A stretch of 64,000 nt of DNA, taken from contig NC_092802.1 in assembly GCF_918797505.1 (NCBI RefSeq), forward strand, positions 21,039,883 through 21,103,882, written 5' to 3'. The first letter of the stretch is position 1. Each line of letters begins with the position of its first letter. Shown piece after piece: positions 36,301 through 48,422 of this stretch. The stretch is from Bemisia tabaci (Eukaryota > Arthropoda > Insecta > Hemiptera > Aleyrodidae). A program made the position numbers and the translations under genes. The notes below the pieces were generated by a model that worked only from the letters and a program-made list of their open reading frames with translations, did not search any database and was not told the origin of the DNA.

Positions 36301-36535
36301 ATAGTATGGTAGTAGTCTTGCTTGTTAATGATAAATTCTCCCTCTTCTTGCCCCTTGCCCCTCGGAAATGTACGGAGAACCAAGTCCAATGCCGACGCTA
36401 GTTTTTATCAGTAGGGAGCAAAATGTGCGGCCCAACTCGCGCTCGTAGCTCCAGTAGGTAGGTAGCTCCTCGTCGGTTGAGGGAGGAAGGAGACGTCACA
36501 ACTTGGACGATCTATGGTGTTTTGGTCAGGAAAAA

Positions 36536-36677
36536 TGGATTACATTTTGCAATCAGGAACCACTACCTCTGGCTCTTCGATAAAAACACCTTACTACATG
36601 GGGAAACCAATGACATGTATGTTGTTTCTAAAATACGCCAGAGATAGTGGTTCCTCACTGCAAAATGTGATCCAAAT
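36536..36677. mobile_element. Small palindromic MITE (ATTGGAYTACATTTTGCAAT type)
   Basis: 142 bp. Left arm TGGATTACATTTTGCAATCA then GGAACCACTACCTCTGGC; right arm is the inverse with GGAACCACTATCTCTGGC. A second family member is at 46372-46514. Confidence 0.75.
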
Positions 36678-36786
36678 GTCCTTCGTATCGTACTTGCGTT
36701 CGGCGAAAAGGAACCAAGTTACCTTCATGAACGCAGGGAAGCTGTCCGTGGGAAGGGCCGCAATGCCATTAGCTGAGCACGTAGTA

Positions 36787-37056
36787 CAGGGTTGCCACAG
36801 AATTTAGAAAATGAAATTTCCTGATGTTTCCCATGATTTCTCGTTCTCAATTTGATAAAATTCCCTGACAATTGAGGATACGCCAGATGCTCGAACAGGC
36901 ATGATTTGAAGTAGTTTTCAGAAAAATGTGTTGTTCGAAACGTCTAACCCACTCGAGAGTGAAGAGAAAGGTGATTTGACAATATTTCCCGGACATTTTC
37001 GTCATTTCCCCCGACTTTTCAAAATTTCCTGGTATTCCTCAACTGTGGCAACCCTG
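36787..37056. mobile_element. hAT-like MITE with CAGGGTTGCCACAG ends
   Basis: 270 bp with inverted ends CAGGGTTGCCACAG. Flanks share GTAGTA (left ...ACGTAGTA, right ...TGGTAGTA), compatible with a worn 8-bp duplication. The subterminal AAATTTCCTG motifs recall family C. Confidence 0.75.
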
Positions 37057-37715
37057 GTGGTAGTACAATGTCGACATTGAAACTTCCAAACCACGTACCT
37101 ATCTCGTTTGCGGTGTCTAGAGATCTCCGCCCATGGTTTATTTTTTGAAAGAGCAAAAATGAACATCATCTCTCGGCGTTTCTCGGAATTTTTCCTTACC
37201 GCAGGTTGAAAAATAAAGGAAGTTTTTAGGAATTTATTGAAGTTGAGCCAGTTCTCCAATTGAGGAATAAAGTATGACAGGAAGTCATGCAACTTCGCAA
37301 ACCGAGATACGTGGTTTGGAGGTTTTGCCGTCAATGTAATTACGTATATAGCCTGGAGCGCAAAATTTTTGAGAATTTATCAGGGTCGGATTTTCCTACT
37401 TGCCGCCCATGAGCCGCTTATGTTTTGCCGCCCCCTTCTCATTCGTTTTGAAACATCAATAAAAACCATCGAGTGAACGCGCCAGCGAGGGAGGGGTGCA
37501 TAAGACGCGTTTACTCGTGTTGAACACATTTTTTGGGAAAGCCCTGTCAACACTACTAGCAAAAGGTCACGGAACTTTGCGTGAAAGTAAAGTTTTGTAA
37601 GCCTATCTCTAATGGACAAGACCTTCCATTCATAAGATATGAACGAAAAAATTATGAGAGAACAAACACAAAATTTGGTTTAATGATTTTAACTTCCGCC
37701 GCCGCGCCGCGCCGA

Positions 37716-37869
37716 CCGCACCGTGTTTGGCGCAATGCGTGAAGTATTCACGCAGTCTTGTAGGCGCTATCCGTTTCACGCTGACCACAATAACCGCACT
37801 GTGTTTGATGCAATGCGTGAAGTATTCGTGCAGTCTTGTAGGCGCTTATACGTGTTACATGCCAATTGC
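37716..37869. repeat. Two-copy 77-bp tandem repeat inside the hAT element
   Basis: Both units carry CCGCACYGTGTTTGRYGCAA, TGCGTGAAGTATTC and GCAGTCTTGTAGGCGCT. They differ at a few positions and are more GC-rich than surrounding DNA. Confidence 0.85.
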
Positions 37870-37929
37870 CGATTGCCGCGCCGAGGGCTTCTCCTTTTCC
37901 TCTCAAGTCCTCATCATCATTTCTCCCTA

Positions 37930-39400
37930 CACTGGGAAAAAAAAGAATCTTAAATTTGCCGCCAAGAAGTATTTCTTCTTAAATCAAGAATTTTGCTGGT
38001 TAATATAAGCTACCTGTTTGCTTAACCCAAGCATTATTTTTCTTGAATCAAGAAACAATAATCAGCTTAGAGCAAGATAAATGAAGAGTGACGGCTAAAA
38101 AAATGATGAAAAAACAACAATAGACCTAAAGGTTGAAAGTGAGTTGTACCGAGGGACCAATTGAAGAAATGATAGGAAAGAAAGAAAAGATGGAATAGGA
38201 TATGAGGTATTGAAGCGAGACAAGTGAAGAGCCGCAGCGACCCCCCAATTTGCCTTGGCTCGGAAAATGAGAGTTAGAAGAGAAAGATTTGAGGTGACTG
38301 CAAAATTGATTTAATGATCTGGAAGAGATCCTGCTTGGAGTTTTTATTTTTACCAAACTCAGAGTGAATCGGCTACTATCCTTGGATAGGAAACCTGAAG
38401 GGTTACCAGGCGTATAGTACACCGGCTTCTGCAATGAGCAGGAAAACCAGAAGGGTTTGAATATTGAGAGCTGTGTGCTATTGCACTTATTATTAATTCC
38501 AGATTCCGAAGAATTGGCTTCTCCAAATTGGAGGTGGTATACAAACTGTATGAGTCCGAAATAGAGATGACTTGAATGTGAATAATTTTGAATGCTGGAA
38601 AAGATGAATTTGCTTCGTTCTGTGTTATGATGACCGCTAATGCTCGACCTTGGTGCCAATATAACGGGAAACTGAACTTCGGTCTTGATCCAAAAAAACG
38701 CCAATTTCTTGCTGAGCTCCTTAAGGTGTTTCTTCAGCTGCTTGCTTGGCTTGATTTGACTTGATCCTTGTTGAGAGCTTGAGAGTGAGGTGCTTCTTGG
38801 TCGACTGCTGCATTCAGAGTGAATTAATTAGCGACTTGCGGGTATATTTATATGCAGATTTCCTTTGTGTGCAAATGCGGGAAACCAACTTGCTTGTGAT
38901 TGGTCGGATGGCGAAGCAAGAGTGAATTGGGCGGGAAAGCTGCCACTGACCGCTGAATTTGTATTGCGCGGGCTCTGTTGTGACGAAGTTTAAATCTCGT
39001 GCGCCGCGGTGACTTGTGATTGGCTGCGGCGGATACTGCGCTTGCGCGCTGACTCGTCATTGGCGGCGGCGCTTGCGCGCTGCTGAACAAAGGATCTCAT
39101 TACTGCGCGGTTGAAAGTTGACGTCTAGTGCAGAGTTGTTCGCCCGATCACCAAGGTTAAGCTACATTGATCGTAATGCTTGAAATGGAGACCGTTTGGG
39201 AACATCGAAATTTTACATCATTTTACACGTTTTAATTTTGTGAATTGGTCTGATATGAGTTGAGAATGCTGAGAAATTGATTTCTAGAACTTATCATAAT
39301 TATTCTTATTTTTTATAAAGGGGAAATCAGACAATAAAGAAAATTCTTGGCGGCAAATTCAAGAATTATCATGCTTGATCCAAGCTACTTTTTTTTAGTG
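37930..39400. mobile_element. CACT-ended 1.47 kb non-autonomous DNA transposon, nested, with TA flanks
   Basis: Left end CACTGGGAAAAAAAAG, then TTAAATTTGCCGCCAAGAA; the right end, inverted, is CACTAAAAAAAAG, then CTTGAATTTGCCGCCAAGAA. TA dinucleotides flank both sides. Subterminal copies of CTT(A/G)AATCAAGAA cluster at both ends, as expected for transposase binding sites. The superfamily is uncertain (TA target like Tc1/mariner, CACT ends like CACTA/Chapaev). Interior holds a promoter-like block at 38.84-39.06 kb. Confidence 0.7.
38843..39063 (-). promoter_or_regulatory. CCAAT/TATA promoter-like block inside the nested transposon
   Basis: Minus strand: four CCAAT boxes (39059-39063, 39019-39023, 38926-38930, 38899-38903) lead into TATAAATATA at 38843-38852. 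About 30 bp further on is an initiator-like TTCACTCTGAATG. An ATG at 38811-38813 opens a 30-codon frame (starts MQQSTKKHLTLKL) ending at 38721. The order and spacing look like a real Pol II core promoter. Confidence 0.45.
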
Positions 39401-40063
39401 TAAGTCGCGCCCTTCCAGGGCAAATTGCGTGTTTGGTTTCTCTCTTAGCTCGACTAATTAAAGGTGCTGTCTCTTGTATCACTGAAAGACGACAAAATTA
39501 GAAATTACTATACTCTCGGGAAATGAGAGATTTTGTAGCCTTTTCTCGTTTGTAATTTTTTTTTTCTAAATCCGATTTTTTTTATACCTACATTTAAAAA
39601 AATGCAAAATTTGCCGCCCCCTAGATTTGCCGCCATGAGCCGCGGCCCATGTGACCACCCCTTTAATCCGGCCCTGGACTTTATTCGAGAACGCAAAGTA
39701 CTTAAGTATGTATTAAATCTGAAAAATGACCTTAGTAGCATCTAACATCCTCCTTATGATCTAAAGGGAAAGGCGACCTGGGACATCCCCCCCCTTCCCC
39801 AAGGAGCGCTTACTTTTAAAAGCACTAATCGAATTTCCAAAGGAGCAGATTTCAGCCTATCAAGCGGATTGCTTCACAAAAATTACATCGAAATAAATTC
39901 TGCCCAAAGCGATTTAGCCAACGCACACATTGTTTTTCAGAAAAACCGGCGTTCTTTTGCTGGATGTCATCCATTAGAATTTTATCCAGGGTCACTTCAA
40001 CAGGTATTTGAGCTCGGTTGGAAATTTTTATGAGAGCAGGGAGACGCACGCAAATTCCGTGTT

Positions 40064-40377
40064 CCACGATCAAATGAACTCTTTAAATACTCATCAAATG
40101 CAAGATGGCAGGTTCATCAACATTTGACGGCTCGCCAACTTTTAGGCCTGGATACACTCTCAAATGTCCATCAATTTCCGATCAAATGGTGACTAGTGCG
40201 CACCATCTACCATCACATTTTTGCGGCCTGCAAAAATTTGACCGCCATTTTTGTCATAATTTTGATCGGAAATTGACGGAAATTTGAGCGTTTATCAAGG
40301 CCTTTGGATAGCGGACTTGCGCGAAAATCAGTGCGCATCTTCGCCATCTTGCATTTGATGAGTTCATTTGATCGTGG
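40064..40377. mobile_element. Palindromic MITE (CCACGATCAAATGAACTC ends)
   Basis: 314 bp. Both ends read CCACGATCAAATGAACTC, followed by CATCAAATGCAAGATGGC. A second, inner inverted pair (TTTGATCGGAAATTGACGG and its inverse with CATCAATTTCCGATCAAA) makes the element an almost complete foldback. Confidence 0.85.
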
Positions 40378-43300
40378 GACATGGGCTTCAAAATCTAAGT
40401 TTACAAGGTTGAGTAACAGGTCGAGAAGGCATGGTTCATGGCATCAAGGCTTAATACGTCAAGAAGACCAAAAATGACGAGCAAAGTTTTTAAATTTTTT
40501 GTCCCTATGGTGTTTAACGGTGGTTCAGTGATGTCGTCGGCAAGATGCGCCTTCATTTACGAAGGATGCAATATTGGCATATTGCGTGCACTAGAGGTGG
40601 CGACCCAGGCGTTCCGTTAACCGATTAAATCACAAATCGTGTATGAAGGATTGATAAATGAAAAAAAAAAAACGATATCACGGGCTTGCTTTTCTTCAAA
40701 TGACTGTTCATGAATGTTTTAAACCGTTGAAAAATGATAGGAACTGATTTGACTTAAGGTTTTCTCATTGTGTACAGTTTTCTTTCCAAATTAGTACAAA
40801 AAGAAAATTCGAGCTTTTTCTTTTTTTAAAGATGTGTGCGATCACTTAAGTTGTAAATGTAAAGCTAAAAAAAGAAATTGACAAGGTTAGAAACCAAAAT
40901 ATACGTTTTTCTAACTGGAATTGAGGGGCTTGGAGGACAAGGCGCATGAGTACAGTTTTTGAAAAAAATTGATATATTCATGAACTCCACTAAAGCTAGT
41001 TTGAAAGTTTATTCTGTGGAAAATTCACAGATAAAATCCAACTTTAAAGCATCAAAAAGTGAGTTTAAACTTTCTTTCCGCCATAGGACTCCATCTAAGT
41101 TTGAAACTTTAAACATGTATTTCTCGAAATAACAAAAACTGCACTTATGTGCCTTGTCCTCTTAACCCCTCAATTATGATATTTCACGCTCATGTAGTTA
41201 TACTTGACAATAAGCAGATTGAACGAACACAGATTAAAAGCTAATGAGATCACAACATTTATTTATAAAAGCTCTGAGACAATAAATTAACAACAAACAA
41301 GTAATGAAAACAAAATTAAAAAAATTGTTTGAAACAATTATAAATTTAAAATCTTTGAGGGGCACTGCAGAATTTTTAAAAAATGGAGTCTTGATAAGTG
41401 TCAAAGTTATTCTCATCTAATTTCAATTTTTTTTTTTGGTAAATAACCAATATGGGAACAATGAAAAAAGTCTGTATTACATAATCAAGGCGTGTGCTAC
41501 TTCTCATCTTCATTCCACTATGACAATAAAGTTGATAAATTTTGTCCACCCGACACATCGGATCTCTTAAAATGTTCTCTTTTCTTTTTCTATTTATTCC
41601 ATTTACTTGTGTTCCATTGGGCACTAAGCAAGCACAAATGAAACCATAATAAAGGATTTCCTGTTCAGTGAATGTCCTTTACAGATTGCAGCTTTATTTA
41701 TCTTGAACAAAGCAAACTCCATTCATGGAAAACCCGAAATTAAGTGAGCGTAAATGCCCCTTATCAGGATTTCTCCTTGGTTTTCTTTATGATGGCTTGA
41801 GGACCACTATATACAGTGATAAACAGTACCAGAAAACATATTTTGAAAATAAATATTATTACAGAAATAGGAAGAAAATGAATTTCTCCTTTAATTGTTA
41901 CAATTTTTTCAAGAATAGAATTTTGTGCGCTTACCTCAAATTGAATTGTTGCTAAAAATTATGATTTGTAAGACTAAGACATTGGTTATGCTAGAGTTGC
42001 TTCAGGAAAAAAAGACTATTGATATAATGAAACATGTTCTTAATTAAAATTAAAAATGGACAGAGTTTAACAGAAGCACACCAAGACATATCAAGTCCTA
42101 ACCGAAGAAAAGAAGTTCAAAGTTTTATACCTCCTCAAGACACGATATTGAGGACAAAGTTTATCAACTCCTTTCTGGTTAGATAGATTTTTTTCTCAAC
42201 TTTAAATTTTCGACAGGAGAAGATTTACAACTATCTGATTTCGAAACAATTCCTGACTCATTTTTTTTCCAAAAAGCGACTTGGTGCATTCCCAATAAAC
42301 TCGGCCCAATGAAAATTAAAAATTTTGCATGCCTGAATCTTGCATTGAAGTGATTTAAATACATCATTTAGATCACGAGGATTTGACAAAATAATTGATT
42401 TGCTTAAAAAAATAGTTAATTCTACGCAAGGTGAACGTAACACTGTCGTCTACCTATGGTTAGCATACCGATTGTCCATAAAATGTGCCTAACGGGCAAG
42501 GTAATGCTGAAAATCAGCACTTTGAAGCCATATAAAATATCCACATGTACTTGCAGAACCTTATAACCTCGCTGGTAGGTAAGTGATACTTGATGAATAT
42601 TAAATTGATTAAATGCTACGAAGGTGCAAAAGCAAAGGTCTACACTGTATTCAGGTTTGAAAGCAACAGACACAAAAAGGAAGAAATCAGAGGCGACCAA
42701 AAATGTTACCGGGAATCCTAGCACTTTTTAATTGTATTTCGGCTACGTGGAGAGGACAATCCGATCCCGAATTATCTTAAATATTGACAGGCCCACAAGG
42801 GTCAATTCTGGTATTCCCTCCTGCCTGTCCGCCCCTTGAAGAACTAATTAGAAAGCGTGTGGGCTTGTCTGATCTGCAGCATCTCATCTTCAGATTTAAT
42901 TTTGTCCGTCCTCAGGAAGGAGAACCAGGATTTATAGTAAATTTTATTGAGAAAAAGTGAGCTCTCTTTCTCTGTGGGCAATTACAGATTTACTGAATTA
43001 AGAGGGGCAGCTTAAATAATAGGTACTTGTTCGAAAGGCAACAATCTTTCCAAGAGGACAAAATAAATTCCAAAGAGAAAAAGGTACGTTACAAAAACTA
43101 ATAACATGGCAACGATGATGACTAATTAGTAAAATATTTACACACACCAAATAATGTAACCGCAGGTGACTTGACTCTTCCATTCCATCCAGCCTTGCCT
43201 TCAAAATTTAGAACAGGGGAGCCCTCAGATTTTTAGTAGGCACAAACCCGCTACTTTTTTTTGCTTTCTACTTTCTTTGAGCTCCGATACACACGATGAT

Positions 43301-45638
43301 GGATACCAACTTTTGACAGCACACCTGGCGAAGTAAACCCTTCATAAAAGAAAAGGCTGAGCATTGATCTGTAATAGTATGTACCATGATGCTGAAACGC
43401 TGAAATCAGGCTGTGCTCTCATGATATAAAATTGATAAATGACAAGAACTGGGACCGAATTTTGTCAAGAAAAATAGGCCTCATTAAATCTACTCAAGAT
43501 GAGTTGCAACTGCACTTAAGTCCACTTTTGATTGGCTGCTTGTGCAATTTCAGCTTATCAACAGATACTGCATTCCGTTGCTGAAAAGCCAATTACATTG
43601 TTTCCGGGCATTAAGTCAGCAGAAGATCGTTCGGTCAGGCTTGCGCTTGTTGATAATTTGTATTCATACAAAAAAATAATGCAGAAAAAACGTTTTGAGA
43701 TTATTGAGATTTTGGAGATATTGAGATTTTCAGCTTTATGCTGAATTTTCTACGCTAAAAAACTCCAACATACTGTCTTACAACCCATGCGTCCACCGAA
43801 ATTAGATTGTGCAAGAAACTTGTCTAAAAATTACAATCTAAACGTAACTGACAGGTCTACTGCAAGAGTCTGTTCAAATGCATTTCTTTGTGATTTTGAG
43901 AAAATTGAGAACAAGGGTTAAACTAAGGGTTCCACTGAGGGCCGGAAACCTTGATCGCTCGAAAAATTTGTTCCCTTAATTCAAAAAAATTTATGGCTCA
44001 TTTTTACCTCAGTGAGTACAAGGAATCTGTGCATTACCTCTTTAACTCGAAGGTCGCCTTGTGAGCTTCAAAAAGTTACCTCGGTAAATCGAAAGAATTA
44101 GCAAATGGCCTTTAAATTTCAAAGGATTTTTCCTTATCTCAATGAAGTTTGTTCAAGATCTCTGTAACCTGTGGCAGACAATCCTAAAGCTGTCTAGTTA
44201 TTTATGTGCGGAATGGGCCAAGCGTATGCCCACCTTACATTTCCTTTCATCCTGATCCAGTATACATTAAATGTTTATCGCACTAAATAAGTAAAATAAG
44301 AATTAGTGTACATAATATGTTAAGACTAGGTAAATAAACTTAAGTGCACTTGATGACAGTAACTATTTAAAATATAGAAGTTCATAAAATCATCAGTAAT
44401 TTTATTTTTCATCATTGATTAATCTATGATATTTTTTAGGGCTTCCAAAATCTAAAACCATTTCAGAAGGCGAGGAAAGAGAAAAAAATGCAGTGTGCCA
44501 GAGACTTATGTGCCTAATAATGGTGTCTCTCGCAGGGAGAAACGCAACTCAATTGCATTGTTTTACTTTCATGTGCTGTTGCGTTGTCAATATTTCTTAT
44601 TGACATTTCCATTTTTATAGTAGAACTATTGCATGAATTTGCCTGGAAATTTCCGGCGATCATTTTTTAAACTTGCAAGAAGAGATTCTAAAATGTTCTA
44701 CAAATATTGAAGCAGGGCAGACGAGATGATATTCTTCCTGCAAGAGACAACGATGTATCAGTATTAATAGTGTGAAAATCTTGGGTAAATTCTGAATAGT
44801 TGGCATCTTTTGAAGTCCCAGAATATTAATTTGGCACTAGTCAATTAACTGAAAGAGGTAGGTATTTGACTAAAATTTATAATAATTGATTGTTGCTCCC
44901 TGCACACTTTGATAATAGAGGACAAACGACAAAAGAAAATTCATCTTCATTGCGTAGATGAATGTTTTGGACTGGGGGTGAGGGCAATGCAAATTAGTCT
45001 TTCTCATTCAAGATTAAAATTACGACTTGAAATTTTTAGAGAATATACATTCAATAGAGAAAAAACTCACAAAAGTTTTATGAGTTTTCCTTATAGAAAA
45101 TAAAGTATGACAGGAAACCTGTAGCATCGCAAACTAGGATACTATCATCTAAAGATACAGGGAGATCAAAAGTCCTGCAACACTCCTTTAAGCCTCAAGG
45201 CTCTTGCTTTTTTTTAGAATGGTCTTCCTAAAATTTTTGGGGGTCCCAAAAGTCGTTTCCTTTGACCTAGGAGCACTCGCAAAATTTCAAGTCTCAATCT
45301 CAATTTGTTTCAAAGTTACAGTGCTGATGTCTGGTGCTGGACTTTTGGATCACCTTGTACAAAATAGACTTTGCTCTTGTTATCTGATAGAAAAAAATCT
45401 TTTTTCGAGTTCACTTTATCTTGAGGCAAATTTCAGTAGTTGACTCTTATAGATATTTCTTTAGCAAACTGTAATAAAAAGTTAAATTCAAATGCAGCAT
45501 GATCCATTTTAAGTAAAAAACAAAAGGACATTATTTCTTGTTTCTGGAGTTTTGGCTTCGTTCAAATTTTTCAGAGTACATACTTTATAATTTTCGTTGT
45601 AAGAACACTAGAAAGACCTCATGCCCGAGACTGTCATG

Positions 45639-45945
45639 CAGGGATGCAGAGAGTTCTTAGCCTTCTAATGTTTTGAATTGACCTTCCCATTTTAAAAACT
45701 CCTTTCCCCCTGAGAATTTTAAATTGATTTCCTTTTTTTGCTCTACAAATATGTACAAATTTCTGCTATTTGACAAAATTACACGACTTTCTGGGTTTTC
45801 AAAATTACAAAATTTTTTAGTCAATTCTACACTTTTTACACGAAGGTGCACTAGTCTTTTCGTTCTTGAAACCCCTTTTTGGGGCTTTCTCGTTTTTGCA
45901 TGCAGCTAATCGTGGTGACATGGTTGCATAGTTTCTGCATCCCTG
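45639..45945. mobile_element. hAT-like MITE with CAGGGATGCAGA ends
   Basis: 307 bp with 12-bp inverted ends CAGGGATGCAGA. Flanks CTGTCATG and CTATCTTG agree at 6 of 8 positions, consistent with a hAT duplication. No coding capacity. Confidence 0.75.
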
Positions 45946-46371
45946 CTATCTTGAATACTTGATCTGTACATTTAAGACTATGGAATGTTCAACTTCATCT
46001 ATGAAGATTATAAAACTCACCCAAGTACTTGATTTGAGAGGAGAATTTTCTACTCTTGCAATTCTTCATCATAAATCTTCCGATATGAGTCAGGAAAACA
46101 ATGATATTTATATGAACACAAAAAAAAAACGAACTATGCTCATCAACAACTTCAAAATTGTCACTTTCTATGAAAAGAGGGAAATTTTGCGCTTTTCATT
46201 TTCCTCTCAGGGGAAACTTGATCAGCAATTTTCATTTCTTACAAGCCCAAGTTAATTTCTAATTTTTAAAAGAGAGTAACTTGCCACAAATTTGGTGGCA
46301 ATCTAAAATTTTCATCTCTTATTTAAAAAAGGCTGCCACCCTCTTCTTGATCTGGATCTGCATGAGTGCCA

Positions 46372-46514
46372 ATTGGACTTCATTTTGCAATGTAGAACTA
46401 CAGTTTCTGGCTTATTTTGTAAATGACCTAAGTGTCATTAGTTTTCCAATGCACATAAGTGATTTTACAGATGAGCTAGAAATGGAAATTTCTTATTGCA
46501 AAATGTAGTCCAAT
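46372..46514. mobile_element. Small palindromic MITE, same family as 36536-36677
   Basis: 143 bp. Ends ATTGGACTTCATTTTGCAAT and, inverted, ATTGGACTACATTTTGCAAT. Confidence 0.75.
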
Positions 46515-48422
46515 CCGAAAGAATCAGCCTAGCCGCATCACACGTTGCCCCATTTTCGTCTCAAATTTTACTTTTTCAAGAGAAAACTGATGACATTTTG
46601 ACTTAAAATTTTATAAGTACATTCTTCAATCTCAAAAAAATTCTTAGAATAGTTGAAGACGGTAATTCGCATAGTTCTGTTTTAAACAAATGTCAATTGA
46701 AAGGAAATTGGGCAATGTCTGATGTGATTAGGTTGATTCTGACAGATGATGTTCAGTTGGAGTTACAGTTGCAATGAAAGTAACTATATTGGTTACTGAA
46801 AAATTAAATCAATCAAACCGAGAACCAGTTTTGTATGCATATGTTTCCATAAGCTATTCCAGAAAGTTTACAAGGAAAACACCGATTGGTGTATATCCTC
46901 ATAACAAAAGTTTAACTTCACATACCAAGACAAGGATGATTTCACAGCAATCATTGTAAGTAGAGATGTTATACGATTTTGCTGATGGACTTTTTCCTTT
47001 GAATTTTCAATTTATCCCCAAACGTTCAATATGAAGTTGATGGGCTGATGTTGATGACATCGGCACTTCTGAAAGAAAAGAGAACAAATAAAAAATCAGA
47101 TACAGTGAAGTCAGAGTTACGTTTTTTTTTCTGTACCTAACACACCTTTTAGCAAAAATGCAATAAATCTGGAAGCTGTCCGAGGAGAATTCACAGAATT
47201 TTCAAGGAACCAATCTTTTAGACCATTCATTTGTTCTGAAAGACATTTACCATGATAGAGTTTCTGACGATAAACAATTTAAGGCATTCATCAATCAGAG
47301 CTTCTAGCAGGGGTACAAAAAGTGCTCAACTGGATGACCGATTGGGGACCATTGGTGCTCACAGGAGAGGCGTGAAGACAGCGCTACTTTATGTAAAGGA
47401 GTCTATTGGAACTTCGCGATTTGGCCACTACGTCGCGCTACTCAGAATAGCCGCATATATTTTCCAAAATAATAAAAACCGTAATACTTATTCAAGATTG
47501 GAGATCCAGGGGTTATGGCAACATACTTGAGGAACACTCCGTAAAAAAATCTTCTCAAAATTCCCAAAAATAAAGTCTTAACTACGGTGAAAAGTAATTC
47601 CCATTGCGGCAATGGGAGAGAGAGAGACAGAACATGAGGGATTCTGTTGCACGCTCGGCCGCCGCCTCTGAGCTGAAAGTTTCAGCCGTACTTTCTCTGC
47701 GCTTGTAATTCTAATTCCCAATATTTTTGGCTCAAAAAATCAAGCAAAAATTAATCTATATTTTGTGGATCTGCTTTTTGTAATTCGAGGAATATTATTT
47801 CAGTAATCGTCGAAGGAAAGTGAAATTCTCAGTGGTGACTGGTGGTGCTATCTCTAATCTTGAATTATCCCTAATCGAACCCTGGATTCACCTTAAATGC
47901 ATTATTTTTGAGAAGGAAACTGCTAAGCACATTAATTTTTGCAGAGGCAACTGCACAACATGCCCTTTTAAGCAAAAAAAAATAGTGAAGCGAGCAGTCT
48001 CACAGGGACAGTAATGTGAGGACTGCCTCAAAAAAAGTAAAACCAAATAACTTTCTCCATCCCTGACTCCTAGTTTGGGCCATAATTTCTATTGTTCAAT
48101 GTTATTTCTAAAAATGCATCAATCCACAGGAGTCCTTGAATCAGAGTGCTCTTTGAAGTTTCCGAACAAATCTTCTTGGCCTCAAGAATAAAAATTAATT
48201 CTTTTTCTTCTTTCTTTAACTAGGGTATTCAGCCATTACCATAACGAGCACATACTTGAGCAATAAAATAAAAATAAAAATAAAAAATTGTCTCTGCTGG
48301 CAGTCAGTCTTCAAAAATCAATTTCCTTCTAAAAATTAATTATGAGGTGGGGTGAAAGGGGGGGGGGGGCTAAACCTTGTTATCCTTCCATAAGGCAAAG
48401 GACAAATGATAACAATTCACAC

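Larger units (their letters stand above)
37381..39676. mobile_element. Non-autonomous hAT-type element interrupted by a nested element
   Basis: Ends are CAGGGTCGGATT and, inverted, CAGGGCCGGATT. Flanks are GAATTTAT (37373-37380) and GACTTTAT (39677-39684), an 8-bp duplication with 7 of 8 matches, which is the hAT signature. Both arms contain TTTGCCGCC and ATGAGCCGC repeats. The left arm holds two 77-bp tandem units (from 37716 and 37793). A separate element occupies 37930-39400. No transposase frame was found. Confidence 0.8.
36300..48422. other. 12 kb without a recognised gene, rich in DNA-transposon remnants
   Basis: Nothing here could be assigned to a known gene. Elements listed separately occupy 36.5-37.1, 37.4-39.7, 40.06-40.38, 45.64-45.95 and 46.37-46.51 kb. 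The TMEM30A 3' UTR, or a further 3' exon if its GTAAGT is used, must lie at the right side of this stretch. No clear AATAAA for it was seen within about 2 kb of the stop. A 100-codon hydrophobic open frame at 42422-42724 (minus) has no supporting splice context. Confidence 0.5.

Noticed and set aside
38126..38704. 192-codon minus-strand open frame inside the nested transposon
   Set aside because: No ATG start, Ser/Phe-rich with no domain, and only an element-internal context; not supported as a gene.
43940..44170. Degenerate tandem array with TTACCTC...AATTCGAA-like units
   Set aside because: Spacing between the three or four similar segments is irregular; not strong enough to call a repeat by eye.
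47252..47530. 92-codon plus-strand open frame
   Set aside because: No known motif; local higher GC content is enough to explain it.
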